DNA from: Chitinophaga filiformis
GTDB lineage: Bacteria > Bacteroidota > Bacteroidia > Chitinophagales > Chitinophagaceae
Assembly: GCF_021646545.1 (NCBI RefSeq)
Contig: NZ_JAKIRP010000010.1
Span: 62,001-126,000 of the forward strand
Reading direction: 5' to 3'
Length of the DNA stretch: 64,000 bases
This document shows, piece by piece, positions 33,396 through 43,904 of the stretch. A program made the position numbers and the translations under genes. Under the pieces are notes generated by a model, which worked only from the letters and a program-made list of their open reading frames with translations, was not told where the DNA came from and did not search any database. Within the stretch, counting starts at the first letter, position 1, and each line of letters opens with the position of its first letter.

Positions 33396-36300
33396 TTATT
33401 TACGTACCAGCCATAATACCAATGCCCCTTGCTGTGGCGTCGGTAGTGGATGACCAGTACCTGCTTTAATATTTTTCTTGTTTGACAGTGTTTGTCCGCT
33501 GGCAGCATCAATCCATACCGCATTAAAAGTACCGGAAGCTCCTGCTACATCAATAGCAGCTGCACCTGGCGTATAGATGATATAATCACCATGAGCGTTG
33601 GTGAGGGCGAAGAGCCCCGGCATGTCTGCCGGATGCATCTCAGCAGCGGCAGACAGGAAACCGGGTACAGCTATGGATGGAATACTGGCAAGAGAGCCTC
33701 CTGCCATGAATACAGCCCAGCCGTTTTTATCATAACCATCGGCAGAATAGATCACCGCTTTACCGGGATACTTATCACGGTATTCGCGGACTGCCCGGTA
33801 TACTTCTTTTTCATCACTCCGTTTAGGTTTCAGCAGGCGTGCATGCTGACGGGGAGCCAGGTTCTGCCCGCCTTGCGGAGCATAGGTCGTGCCACCTGTC
33901 TGGTAATGCCAGTAACGGATATCTATCAGATCGATCATGGGAGAACGTGCAGGGTCCTGCAGGATCGCGTCCTGCACATCTTTCGTCGTACTCAGCCCGA
34001 TCACCGGATGTTGTTGTTTTTCTTTTTCCCAGGCGCTGATCACATCTACCCAGAAATCCACAAAATGTAAAGGGCCTGTGAATTCCGCACCTATCAGCTG
34101 TATCACGTTATGATTGCTGCTGAAGTTATCCAGGCATTGACGGATATAAGTGCGGTGGAACTGTTTTCGTACAGCATGAGTAGTATCGTAGAACTGCTCC
34201 GCCATAAAGATGCGTTTACCACCGGCATAAGGTGGCGGCTCTGGAAAGCCGGTGGCATTGATATTGTTGGCTGGCCGCCAGGGGAAGTCAGCATAGTGCG
34301 CCCCTGCCTCGATAATATTGTGCTGGAAATACTGCTGATGGATCAGCACCTGCCCTTTACGATCAGCGAGATGCGCAAACTGTTGCAGGCGGGACCAGTA
34401 CCAGCGGTTATATTTTGTAAGATCATATTTGCTCAAACCATCCCATGCAGTGCCTTGCCCGCTACGGGCAAAAGGCTGCTCATAAAAAGGCGGCCATACA
34501 TCACCATCCAGGCGTAGTACACGCTCATGATCATCACGGCGCCTTTCATACCATAAGCCGTAATTATGATCGATCGCTACGATATGTTTACGTTCCATCC
34601 AGGCAGATACAGAATCCAGATCATCTGTTAAACCAGTACCTGTTCTTCCCGGCACAAAACGGGTGATATGTGGTGTAGCTTCCTGTATGCCATCAGGACG
34701 TATGTTTCCACGCCACCACGACACATCTCTTCTGTCGCCAGTCATAACAGCACCATTATTCACCAGCCATCCGTTCACTATTTTCATTCCTGCTACTGCG
34801 GATGATTGTGACGATTGTACCACCCCCTGTATCCGCACACCTGCGGCATCAATGGGAATAGGATCACGTTGTGCAGCCTGTCTGATCCATTCATATAAAG
34901 TAACTGCTGGCTGCATTGCCTGGCGGGATAACTCAGCAGCTACTGCCACTGTCGGACTGCTGGAAGCATCTCCCAGCTCGGGTAACAGGTAAGCGCGTGC
35001 TGCGGCGGCCTCTCCCCGCCTTGCCGCCAGTTGTGCATAATAGAGGCTGCGTGGCTGAATATATTCATTGGAACTATACCATTCTCCATCTCCTGAAAAC
35101 TGCGCCCAGGTGCCGAAGGCCCAGTTATTAGCACCGGGCGGCCGCGGACAATCAACCCTTGCTGCAGCACATTGCCACAACACACTGTTAGCGGCAGTCC
35201 ATCCTGCACCCTGTCCATCCTGCCCACGGTTAGGGAAACCTAATGCCTGCCCGTTAACGATCACGTTGTCCAGCAACAGGCCGGATGCCCAGCTGTCAAT
35301 CGCCCCGCTGAAACTGTAGGGCATGTCAGACATACATTGCACAAAGGCATTCGGACCCGCAGCACAGAAGCCGGCTGCAAAATCATGATACCCGTACTGG
35401 GCATAGTTGCGCTGGAACAAGGTCTGCTGACCGGCAGTAAAAAAAGTGTACCGGCGCTGCCCACCTATCTCGGACACCGGCGACAAAGAGATACAATCTT
35501 CTACTGTCACCCTGCGGGCTGTTTCCAGCACTGACACTGCGGAACCTGCAAAGTGTTCAAAGGTGAGCTGTCTTACCCAGGCATCTGTGGTATTTTCAAT
35601 TGCGATGGCTGTCCAGCAATGATCTTCATCCTTAGGATTGTTAGCGTCAAATACTGAACGGCAATGCAGGTTTTCCACACCCACCTGTGATATACGTCCC
35701 GGCCATTTGTACACAGCAATAGTAGCCCCGCCGTAAGTACTGTCCAATGCAGTGGTTAGCGGTACATCCAGAGTCACTGTATTTCCCTCTACTTTGGCCA
35801 CTTTTCTATACCAGTGAATTTCCCGGTCGCCCGGTTTCCATCCTAATGTAGTAATACCGCCACCAAAATGCGCGGTACCTAGTTGTTGTATCCAGGCCTG
35901 TGTGCAGGGTCTTGTAACCTCCACTTCATCTCCCGCTTTTAAAGCAGTGCCTGCAGGCACATGTACGACAGTACTGTTCACAGGCACATAAGCATCTGTC
36001 AGTTTTATGGCAGGTGACAACTGCTTGTCGTTACGGCCGCTTACATGTACCAATACAGCACGGCTGTAACCAGTAGCGAGCAACACTGTACTGTCTCCGC
36101 TGCCTCTCAGCACCACGCCGGAGGAGCGTATGCGCAGACTAGCGCTCACTGCGTAGGTGCCCTTATCCAGCAGCACAGCTCCACGTATACCATCCTTATC
36201 TGCCGGCAAAATTGCCACATAATCCAGCGCAGCCTGTATCCTTGCGGTAGCATCTTCCTGCATAGCAGGCACCCTGACCCTTACGGGGGCCAGGGGCAAT

Positions 36301-36491
36301 GCTTTATCTCCAGCCATATAACCACACCAGGAAAAGTCGGGAACACGGTTCCCGCGCTCATCCTGTTGGTACATCAGTTGCCCTTTCTCCCATGAAACGG
36401 GGGGCAACGGTGCTTTTGGTTTCTTTGCCTGTGCGCTTGCCATCACGGGCATGCAACAGGCCATCCATGCTATTAATAATGCCTTATCCAT
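33396..36491 (-). CDS. Beta-helix pectate-lyase-superfamily protein with C-terminal DUF6298 barrel
   Basis: This 1031-residue exported protein has a signal peptide ending ASAQ. Residues about 60-480 look like a pectate-lyase-type right-handed beta-helix: a profile-like start ATARIQAALDYVA, GAVLLDKGTYAVSASLRI, LRGSGDSTVL, and many short strands such as WVRQLTFEHFAGSAVSV. The C-terminal half (about 600-1031) holds a barrel-like domain with HIVAIDHNYGLWYERRRDD, FMAEQFYDTTHAVRKQFHR and LIDIRYWHYQTGG, which I assign to DUF6298. No catalytic set can be named. It overlaps the PL1 stop by eight bases and so belongs to the susC operon. Whether one or both halves cleave pectin is open. Confidence 0.72.
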   Translation of the reverse strand: MDKALLIAWMACCMPVMASAQAKKPKAPLPPVSWEKGQLMYQQDERGNRVPDFSWCGYMAGDKALPLAPVRVRVPAMQEDATARIQAALDYVAILPADKDGIRGAVLLDKGTYAVSASLRIRSSGVVLRGSGDSTVLLATGYSRAVLVHVSGRNDKQLSPAIKLTDAYVPVNSTVVHVPAGTALKAGDEVEVTRPCTQAWIQQLGTAHFGGGITTLGWKPGDREIHWYRKVAKVEGNTVTLDVPLTTALDSTYGGATIAVYKWPGRISQVGVENLHCRSVFDANNPKDEDHCWTAIAIENTTDAWVRQLTFEHFAGSAVSVLETARRVTVEDCISLSPVSEIGGQRRYTFFTAGQQTLFQRNYAQYGYHDFAAGFCAAGPNAFVQCMSDMPYSFSGAIDSWASGLLLDNVIVNGQALGFPNRGQDGQGAGWTAANSVLWQCAAARVDCPRPPGANNWAFGTWAQFSGDGEWYSSNEYIQPRSLYYAQLAARRGEAAAARAYLLPELGDASSSPTVAVAAELSRQAMQPAVTLYEWIRQAAQRDPIPIDAAGVRIQGVVQSSQSSAVAGMKIVNGWLVNNGAVMTGDRRDVSWWRGNIRPDGIQEATPHITRFVPGRTGTGLTDDLDSVSAWMERKHIVAIDHNYGLWYERRRDDHERVLRLDGDVWPPFYEQPFARSGQGTAWDGLSKYDLTKYNRWYWSRLQQFAHLADRKGQVLIHQQYFQHNIIEAGAHYADFPWRPANNINATGFPEPPPYAGGKRIFMAEQFYDTTHAVRKQFHRTYIRQCLDNFSSNHNVIQLIGAEFTGPLHFVDFWVDVISAWEKEKQQHPVIGLSTTKDVQDAILQDPARSPMIDLIDIRYWHYQTGGTTYAPQGGQNLAPRQHARLLKPKRSDEKEVYRAVREYRDKYPGKAVIYSADGYDKNGWAVFMAGGSLASIPSIAVPGFLSAAAEMHPADMPGLFALTNAHGDYIIYTPGAAAIDVAGASGTFNAVWIDAASGQTLSNKKNIKAGTGHPLPTPQQGALVLWLVRK

Positions 36492-38598
36492 TCCTGCGTT
36501 TCTTCCATTCGGCTTCCGCCTTTTTCATGTCAATACCTGCTGATGATAAATAGTTGTTGATACGGCCTTTGTACTTACCGAACCATGCATGTTTCTGTTC
36601 TGACGAACCGGCATCCATTGCTTTCTCACGCGCTTCTTCCAGCCAGGTCATGATCTGCTGCTGTTGCTGTTTGGTCAGCTGCGGCAGCATCTGCAGGTAT
36701 GCATTGTAAGTTATTGGCAGAATGCCGTAAGTCATACCGTCCTTTACTTTTGTTACCTGTTCTGTAGTTAATACAGACGATAATTTTGACAGGTAACGTT
36801 CGTGCAGCTGATGCACCATTGTCGTATCCTTCTTCTCTTCGGTATCGCGCAGGTCTACATATTGCTGTGCAATGATCTCCTGCACCTGCATTGACTTGCC
36901 TGCATCATTGATATCGAGTGTGGAAACGATCTTTGCTGCACGCTCAGTCACGATCATCTGGTAACTTTTCTTTTCTTCCTTGATGTCATTCAGGAAGTCT
37001 TCGATGTTGGTATAACCATCACCATTCGCATCCAGCAATGCGTCTTTCGCATCTTTAGGATTCAGCTTATGGCGGGTTTCCCATTCATCAGGAATACCGT
37101 CTCCATCGCTATCTTTGTAAGGCGTTCCTTTATACTCAGGATATCCACCTACCTGCGCGATATCGTAAATGATGCCTTGCTTGTAAGAATCTTCCGGTAA
37201 ACGGCGCTTGATATACTCGCTACCGATCTTTGAATTCGTATTGTCCTTATACTGGATCTTACCTGTTCTTACCTGCTCTACCACCCTGGTGTCTACCGCA
37301 TCTCTTTTAGGAAGCGTAGCACCTGCATTGTCCAGTACGTATTCATAAGCATCCTTCGCAGACATGATCATCATACGCGGCATAGGCAGTGGTTTTTCCA
37401 CACGCATATCCGGCTGATATTCGCCTGCGTTGTCCATATCTTCTATCTGTACGCCGCCATCCCAGTTATTTTTGGTGATGTTCGGATAACCGTCCATGAT
37501 GTTGCCGCTTACGTATGCGCGGCCAAATTCCCGGTATTTCAGCTTGCTGCGCCCAGACTCCGGTTTCAGTATTCTGTGACCAACAGGATCGTCTTTCGGC
37601 GTAACAGGACCTGGTTTAAAATAGTTATTGATGATATTGAACTGTGAGCGGTAATCGCCACCATCTACGGTGCGATGTTTCCAGTTGAAGACTACGTTAT
37701 TAACAAAATTGAATACGCTGTACCAGCCGATAGATGGGTTGCGACCTGCATTACAAGCCCAGAGATTACGCATGAAGGAACAATTCTCTCCTCCCAGTGT
37801 GCTGCCAAAAGCGTGGTTGTAAGTGTCCAGTGCTTCAGCAGAGATCGTATTCTGGATAGTGATATTTACTGTAGGCAATTTTTCTTCCTGATACCCTGCA
37901 CCCGGGTTATACATGTGACGATAGAGGGAGATATTTTCATCCAGTCCCCAGCTGGTAGAACAATGGTCGATGATGATATTACCGATCGGGTTACCGCCCA
38001 GGGCATCATCCCTGCGGCCCACATTGGTTTCACCACGACGGAAACGCATGTAACGGATCACTACATCGTGCGTGTTGATCCAGAAAGATTCACCGGCCAC
38101 ACATACGCCATCACCAGGCGCTGTTTGTCCTGCGATAGTGATATACGGCGCCATGAGAATAATAGGCGTTTTCAGCTTAATGATACCGGCGACGTTGAAG
38201 ATAATAGTACGGGCACCACCTGCTTCGCAGGCTTCACGTAAGGTACCCGGACCACTATCAGCCAGGCTGGTCACCACATAGATCTTGCCGCCTCTTCCAC
38301 CAAAAGTGTAGGCGCCACCGCCTTCTGCACCCGGGAAGGCAGGGATCGTTGCCTGTGGCAGGTCAGTAGGACGGGAGGCAAATGGTACATAGGGTTTTCC
38401 CTGGCGGGCTTCCTTTTTTACGATAGGCAAGGCCTTTTCCCATGCCTCATCGGCATGTTTCTTGGCTGCTTCCAGCAGTGAATCACTGACATCCTGTACT
38501 GCTTTCGGGATGGTGGGATACTGAGCAAGAGCGCCGTGCGCCGCGCCAAGGGCGGCGATAAGCAAAGTTCCGGCGAGATAATGTTTCATACTATTCAC
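36484..38598 (-). CDS. PL1-like pectate lyase with EF-hand linker and DUF3826 domain
   Basis: This 704-residue exported protein has a signal peptide ending GALAQ. The beta-helix (about 75-460) begins FPGAEGGGAYTFGGRGGKIY, followed by TSLADSGPGTLREACEAGG and the lyase-like IRYMRFRRG and IIIDHCSTSWGLDENIS. These fit PL1-type pectate lyases, which cleave polygalacturonate by calcium-assisted beta-elimination. Then come calcium-loop repeats (DSDGDGIPDEW, DANGDGYTNIEDFL) and a helical DUF3826 domain (about 550-700) with LTKQQQQQIMTWLEEAREKA, of unknown role. It is the first enzyme after SusD, 64 bases away. The calcium loops agree with a calcium-dependent surface lyase. Confidence 0.87.
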   Translation of the reverse strand: MNSMKHYLAGTLLIAALGAAHGALAQYPTIPKAVQDVSDSLLEAAKKHADEAWEKALPIVKKEARQGKPYVPFASRPTDLPQATIPAFPGAEGGGAYTFGGRGGKIYVVTSLADSGPGTLREACEAGGARTIIFNVAGIIKLKTPIILMAPYITIAGQTAPGDGVCVAGESFWINTHDVVIRYMRFRRGETNVGRRDDALGGNPIGNIIIDHCSTSWGLDENISLYRHMYNPGAGYQEEKLPTVNITIQNTISAEALDTYNHAFGSTLGGENCSFMRNLWACNAGRNPSIGWYSVFNFVNNVVFNWKHRTVDGGDYRSQFNIINNYFKPGPVTPKDDPVGHRILKPESGRSKLKYREFGRAYVSGNIMDGYPNITKNNWDGGVQIEDMDNAGEYQPDMRVEKPLPMPRMMIMSAKDAYEYVLDNAGATLPKRDAVDTRVVEQVRTGKIQYKDNTNSKIGSEYIKRRLPEDSYKQGIIYDIAQVGGYPEYKGTPYKDSDGDGIPDEWETRHKLNPKDAKDALLDANGDGYTNIEDFLNDIKEEKKSYQMIVTERAAKIVSTLDINDAGKSMQVQEIIAQQYVDLRDTEEKKDTTMVHQLHERYLSKLSSVLTTEQVTKVKDGMTYGILPITYNAYLQMLPQLTKQQQQQIMTWLEEAREKAMDAGSSEQKHAWFGKYKGRINNYLSSAGIDMKKAEAEWKKRRNG

Positions 38599-38662
38599 AG
38601 AGTTTAATGTAATGGTTCTTGAACTTTAACGGCCCATAGATGATTAATTATGTTAGGTTATT

Positions 38663-40426
38663 TTACTCAAGCGGATTAAAACTGCCATTGTTCCATCCTA
38701 CTGTTTGTACAAGGCTTGGATTCCTTGTAAGATTTGTAGTCGGAATAGCATAAAAATAATAGTTGGACGGGTAATTGATCGGCCGCTGCGTATCCAGCAG
38801 TTCCACGGTTGTTTCAAAATACGTGGTATAATCCGGTCCGTTCAGGTCCAGTTTGTCACGCAGCATGATGCCGGTAGCATCTGTTTTTTCCAGATCGGCC
38901 ACAGTATATGGCGGCTTCACCGCGATCTTCAGGATAGAACGTCTTTTCCCATTCAGCTGATCGAACAGTTTGTTACGGCGCAGGTCATCGTAACGTTTAC
39001 CTTCGAAGGCCAGTTCTATACGGCGCTCGTTGATAATAGCGGTGAACATCTCTTCTTTGGACATAGAAGGTTTCAGACCATAAAGGCCTCCTTCTCCGGG
39101 ATGGATACCCGCTCTTTTACGGATGGCTATCAACATATCATACGCCTCCTGCATATGGCCGGTAGCATTCGCACACTCTGCGAGGTTCAGCATCACTTCT
39201 GCAAAACGCATCTCTATCCAGTCTGTCTTACCCAGTTTAGTGTTATCCTTAATTGTCGAAGTATTGATATTCTTGCGGCAATAGAAACCGGTCGTACTCG
39301 GTTTGTTCTTGTCATCCGTCACGCCGGTATATGTCCATTGCTTACGCCCTGTTTTATTGCTCAGCGGCCATATACAGCCATTGTAAGCGATGGTGGCATC
39401 GAAACGCGGGTCCCTGTTCTTCCAGTAATATACAGAATCATACCCTGAACCAGGGTCAGTGATCGGCAGGCCGTCTGCAGTAGGGAAAGCATTTACCAGC
39501 TCCAGCGTTGGCTGATAAGAGCCCCCGCCTCCGTTGGACTCAGAAAAAGGACGGGCAGCATCTTCAAAGGTGCTTGCCTTGTTCGCCCCGTCAAAAGAAC
39601 GTAACAGGATCACCTCCTTATTTCCGTTGCCTTCATCCAGCCAAATGTTGGCAAAACTGGAGAACAATCCGTAGCCATCATAGACCAAAGTATCATATGC
39701 CGCTTTATTGGCTTTATAAGCCCTTTCCCAACGTTCCTGATCATTGTTAGGGTTGAACTGCGGACTGGCCCAAAACAGCAGCAAACGGCCTTTAATACCC
39801 ATTGCAGCGCCTCGGGTGATCCTACCTCTGTCTGAGCTGCCCCAGGTGGCCGGTAAGGAAGTGGCCATATCCAGATCCCGGGCGATGGAATCCACACATT
39901 CCGAGGTCTTGTTCCGCTTTACATACAGGTTCTCCGTGATCCAGTCCTGCGGATGACTGACATAAGGTACGCCACCATACAGCTTAATGAGCTGAAAATA
40001 CAACCATCCTCTCAGGAAATATGCCTGTGCCTTGATCTTTGTCTTTACGTCCAGCGGCAGCGCACCTTTTTCGATCTCCGTCAGCAGGATGTTGATCTTA
40101 CGGATATACGCCCACGCATTATTGGATGCATTACCGCCAAAGAAATCGTTGATGTTATCCACAGACAATGTACCAAACCAGATCTTCGCGTCTCCGCCAT
40201 TATAGTCGTCAGACAAATCGTGAATAGCGGTAGGCAGTGTAGCTGACCCTGATAAGTTCGGCCAGGTAGGCATGGATACATCATACAACCTGTTCACATA
40301 CAGCGTAGCGGTAGATTCATGATCCCAGGTACGCTCGTCGATACCTGTCAGGTCCGTTTTATCAAGAATGTCAGAACAGGCGCTCAGACAAACAGTGAGT
40401 AATATATAGCTGAATATTTTTCGCAT
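38663..40426 (-). CDS. SusD/RagB-family glycan-binding lipoprotein (pectin locus)
   Basis: This 587-residue lipoprotein caps its partner SusC and captures oligosaccharides at the cell surface. The N terminus MRKIFSYILLTVCLSACSD has a clear lipobox. The tetratricopeptide-like helices include AWAYIRKINILLTEIEKG and KAQAYFLRGWLYFQLIKLYGG, the most conserved SusD segment. The C-terminal domain has EMRFAEVMLNLAECANATG, INERRIELAFEGKRYDDLRRNKLF and the final NPSLVQTVGWNNGSFNPLE. It begins 11 bases after susC. The ligand is not predictable from sequence, but the enzyme set points to a rhamnose-rich pectin. Confidence 0.95.
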   Translation of the reverse strand: MRKIFSYILLTVCLSACSDILDKTDLTGIDERTWDHESTATLYVNRLYDVSMPTWPNLSGSATLPTAIHDLSDDYNGGDAKIWFGTLSVDNINDFFGGNASNNAWAYIRKINILLTEIEKGALPLDVKTKIKAQAYFLRGWLYFQLIKLYGGVPYVSHPQDWITENLYVKRNKTSECVDSIARDLDMATSLPATWGSSDRGRITRGAAMGIKGRLLLFWASPQFNPNNDQERWERAYKANKAAYDTLVYDGYGLFSSFANIWLDEGNGNKEVILLRSFDGANKASTFEDAARPFSESNGGGGSYQPTLELVNAFPTADGLPITDPGSGYDSVYYWKNRDPRFDATIAYNGCIWPLSNKTGRKQWTYTGVTDDKNKPSTTGFYCRKNINTSTIKDNTKLGKTDWIEMRFAEVMLNLAECANATGHMQEAYDMLIAIRKRAGIHPGEGGLYGLKPSMSKEEMFTAIINERRIELAFEGKRYDDLRRNKLFDQLNGKRRSILKIAVKPPYTVADLEKTDATGIMLRDKLDLNGPDYTTYFETTVELLDTQRPINYPSNYYFYAIPTTNLTRNPSLVQTVGWNNGSFNPLE

Positions 40427-40437
40427 GGCTTAATAAT

Positions 40438-43400
40438 TTACAGGCTCACATTCAATCCGAAAGTATAGGTACGCAGGGCAGGATAATCTACCGCCAGGTT
40501 GGTTGCCGGATCTTTGTAAGGTTGGTTGTTAATAATAGACCAGAGATTGGTGCCGGTCACAAATACCCTGAACTCAGGCACTTTCCAGCGGGCGGAAAGA
40601 TCTTGCGGAATGCCGTAAGACAACATCATATTGTTCACACGCATAGTGGTAGCGCTGCGCACCCAGAAGTCAGAAACTTCCCTGATCAGCGGAGAGTTGA
40701 TCAGCGGATATTTCGCATTGGGGTTTTCAGGCGACCAGGAATCTTTCCAGATAGCGAGAGAACGCAGGTTCTCAGTGGCTGGCGTTCTGGCTGACTTGTC
40801 GTAAGCTAAAGAACCTCCAACCTGCAGACCGATGTTCACGCTGAACTTCAGCGTTTTCCAGGATGCACCCAGGTTAAAGCCTACGCCAAACAGGCTGCTC
40901 CCTCTCGGTGCAATACGTGTCTTGTCGTTCTCATCTATCCTGCCGTCCTTGTTAATGTCTTCATAATTCATATACCCTGGAACCAGCTTTTCACCGTCGA
41001 TGGTCCAGTCAGGATTCTTAGCGAGGAAAGCATCTACCTCTGCCTGCGTACGCAGGATGCCGGTTGACCTGTATCCTTCGAGGCCATTATCTGTTCTGCG
41101 GCCTATCGGGTTTCTCCAGGCAGTATCTCCGGCGCCATAGTATTTGCGGATCACTTTGTTGTCGCTGATGCCGAAGTTGATAGCCACATTGTATTTAAAA
41201 TCTTTACCCGCACTTCCATTATAGTTCAGCATCGCCTCAATACCGTATGATTTCAGGCGGCCATAGTTCTGATCGGAGATACCACCACCAAAGCTGGTAG
41301 GCACTGTACTGGTAGGCTGCATCAGCATGTCATAGTTGTAACGGTGATACAGGTCGATCGAAAAATCAAAACGGCGGTCGAAAAAGCTACCATCAAATCC
41401 CAGGTTCTTATATAAAGCCTTTTCCCAGGTAATGGAAGAATTCGGGATGTCGTTATTGTTCAAACCACTGGTCATTGTATTGCCAAACAGCATACCGGTA
41501 GTCTGGGTATAACGTTCTTTGTACTGATAGTTCTTTACGGCGTCATTACCGGTGAGACCGACCTGGAAGCGGATCTTCAGATCATTTACAAACTTCACAT
41601 TATCTGTAAAGAATTTCTCCTGTGATATTTTCCAGCCCACTGCAACGGAAGGGAAATACCCCCAGCGGGAATTTTTCGGGAAGTTCTGGGAAGCATCTGC
41701 ACGGAAGGTGGCTTCCAGCAGATATCTGTCCATAAAGGAATAGTTCAGACGGCTGATATAGCTCATCCTGCCGGTTTCGCCGGAGGAACCAGAGTTGTCA
41801 TAGAAGTTCTTATCCATGCTGAAAGCGAACAATTCATCGATGCCGGGTATTACCACCTGTTCACGACGGGTATCAAAAGCGTCTGTGAACGATTCGCCCT
41901 GTTCTGCCACCAGTAACACGCTGATATCGTGCTTGCCGAAGGTTCGTGCATAGCTGATCGCTTCATTCAGTTGGTAATTGTTGGAGGCGCCATAAGATTC
42001 CGTCATCAGGTTACCGTTTTTGATCAGCGTAGTCGGATTAGTGGCTGTCAGCTGATTGGTAAAAATGACATTCTGCGTAGTCTGGTGAGCACCTTCTCTT
42101 ACGAAGTTGTACAGAGAATATGGCAGGTAAAACTCTTTGCCGAAAGTATTCCGGGAGTTACGCGCATATTGCACACGGAAAGAGAGTCCTTCGATAGCTG
42201 GCAGTTTATACTCCAGACTAGCGTTGATGGTCTGTCCCTGGGAGCGGGTACGGCTGTAACTGCCCGTTCTTACCAGCTCTCCCGGATGCCATCCGGGAGC
42301 GGAAGAGTAAACTGGTCTGCCGTCAATATACATCGGCACCCATCCCGGCGTCAGTAACAGGGCGCTCACAGTACCATTCATCTGGTCTGCCTGTTCGGTC
42401 AGGCCGGATTGTACTGTTTTAGGCGTAGGCCTGTTTATCTTAGAGTTGTCGGTAGCAAAGGACACGCTCGCGGTCAGATTGTCGATGATCTTCGCATTTA
42501 CGCCCATGCGCAGGCCGTATTTGGTAATATTCAGATCACCCACGTTACCATCTTCAGAGTAGTAGTTAGCACCGGTGAAGAAGGTCACCCGTTCACTCCC
42601 GCCACTCACATTCAGTGTATGGCGGCTTAGATGTGAACTTTTCCAGACGTCATCTATCCAGTTATAATTATGTGTTTTCAGGTATGCCAATTCGTCGGCC
42701 GTATAGTACTTCGCGGTGTTCACATCCCCAAGTGAGGCATACTTGTTGTTCAACGCCACGGCATGGTCATACGAGGATAACATTTCAGGAATGTAGGTTG
42801 CCGAAGAGATACCGTGCGAGCCTGCATAATTAATGCGCGGCTTGCCCGGACGGCCCATTTTGGTTTTCACCAGTACCACACCGTTGGCGCCCCTGGCGCC
42901 ATAAATGGAAGCCGCTGCATCTTTCAGGAAGGTGACACTTTCTATCTGTGTAGCATCCAGGTTGTCAAAATCCTGTTTAGTCATCTGGAAACCGTCTATT
43001 ACGAACAGCGGATCGGTGGAAGAACCGGTAGCTGCCCAGGTCACGGGATTGCGGATGGTCAGGGATGTAGTCGAACCAGGACGACCGGAAGACTGTGACA
43101 CAGACACACCCGGCACTTTGTTCTGCAGGGCAGTGGCCAGGTTGGCAACAGGCAGGTCTTCGATATCGGCCGCACTGACTGCTGCTACGGCGCCCAGTAC
43201 GTTAGCCCGCTTCTGACCACCATAACCAACGATCACGGTCTCATTCAGGGCCTTTACATCTTTGGCCAGAAATATATCTATACTTTGTTGTTTGTTCACA
43301 GGGATCTCCTGTGTAACATATCCCATCAGAGATACCACAATGGTGGAATTCTCATGCACTTTCAGGGTATAAGAACCGTCGGGCAAAGTAGTGGTGCCTT

Positions 43401-43614
43401 TGTTGCCCACTTTTACACGTACAGTAACTCCCGGCAGACCGGTACCTTCTTCTGTCCCTATTATTTTCCCCTTCAGGATAATTTCTTTTGCCTGTGCAAT
43501 GGCTGTGGGTGTCGCATTAGGTTTGTTAACAGCCAATTGTTGTGCAACAGCCGTCATTTGGAACAGTAATGCACCAGGCAATAGTAGTTTTGTGTGGAAT
43601 AAAAAGTTTTTCAT
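40438..43614 (-). CDS. SusC/RagA-family TonB-dependent outer-membrane transporter (pectin locus)
   Basis: This is a 1058-residue outer-membrane beta-barrel that imports SusD-captured oligosaccharides using TonB energy. It has a signal peptide ending VAQQ and a carboxypeptidase-regulatory-like domain (about 47-125, LKGKIIGTEEGTGLPGVTVRV). The TonB-box region is LNETVIVGYGGQKRANVLGA, and the plug has GVSVSQSSGRPGSTTSLTIR, FVIDGF and AASIYGARGANGVVLVKTK. The barrel ends in YTFGLNVSL with the terminal aromatic/hydrophobic signature. It is the first gene of the long pectin operon. The 567-bp upstream region holds the shared regulatory motif at 43967-43992 and an inverted repeat at 43905-43941. Confidence 0.96.
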   Translation of the reverse strand: MKNFLFHTKLLLPGALLFQMTAVAQQLAVNKPNATPTAIAQAKEIILKGKIIGTEEGTGLPGVTVRVKVGNKGTTTLPDGSYTLKVHENSTIVVSLMGYVTQEIPVNKQQSIDIFLAKDVKALNETVIVGYGGQKRANVLGAVAAVSAADIEDLPVANLATALQNKVPGVSVSQSSGRPGSTTSLTIRNPVTWAATGSSTDPLFVIDGFQMTKQDFDNLDATQIESVTFLKDAAASIYGARGANGVVLVKTKMGRPGKPRINYAGSHGISSATYIPEMLSSYDHAVALNNKYASLGDVNTAKYYTADELAYLKTHNYNWIDDVWKSSHLSRHTLNVSGGSERVTFFTGANYYSEDGNVGDLNITKYGLRMGVNAKIIDNLTASVSFATDNSKINRPTPKTVQSGLTEQADQMNGTVSALLLTPGWVPMYIDGRPVYSSAPGWHPGELVRTGSYSRTRSQGQTINASLEYKLPAIEGLSFRVQYARNSRNTFGKEFYLPYSLYNFVREGAHQTTQNVIFTNQLTATNPTTLIKNGNLMTESYGASNNYQLNEAISYARTFGKHDISVLLVAEQGESFTDAFDTRREQVVIPGIDELFAFSMDKNFYDNSGSSGETGRMSYISRLNYSFMDRYLLEATFRADASQNFPKNSRWGYFPSVAVGWKISQEKFFTDNVKFVNDLKIRFQVGLTGNDAVKNYQYKERYTQTTGMLFGNTMTSGLNNNDIPNSSITWEKALYKNLGFDGSFFDRRFDFSIDLYHRYNYDMLMQPTSTVPTSFGGGISDQNYGRLKSYGIEAMLNYNGSAGKDFKYNVAINFGISDNKVIRKYYGAGDTAWRNPIGRRTDNGLEGYRSTGILRTQAEVDAFLAKNPDWTIDGEKLVPGYMNYEDINKDGRIDENDKTRIAPRGSSLFGVGFNLGASWKTLKFSVNIGLQVGGSLAYDKSARTPATENLRSLAIWKDSWSPENPNAKYPLINSPLIREVSDFWVRSATTMRVNNMMLSYGIPQDLSARWKVPEFRVFVTGTNLWSIINNQPYKDPATNLAVDYPALRTYTFGLNVSL

Positions 43615-43904
43615 CAGCTGATTTTTTTGCTGAATACAGCCCGCTAAAACGTAATGGTCTAACTGAATGCTGCTTTTAATAGTGGAATTTCTTAATAAAT
43701 AGGCCTTGTTAATTCAGGAAACGGTATTTAAAATAGCCGTTGCCAAAAAATTTTCTGAGCGATCAGATGATGGAATACATACTTTTTCATACCTAAGGAA
43801 TTTAAAGCTTTCTTCATACCTTTCTACGAAGCATCGTGACAATGTTTGCAGGCCAAACCCCGAGCTACGGCCCCCTTTACACAACCATGGAATCTTGATA
43901 CTAT

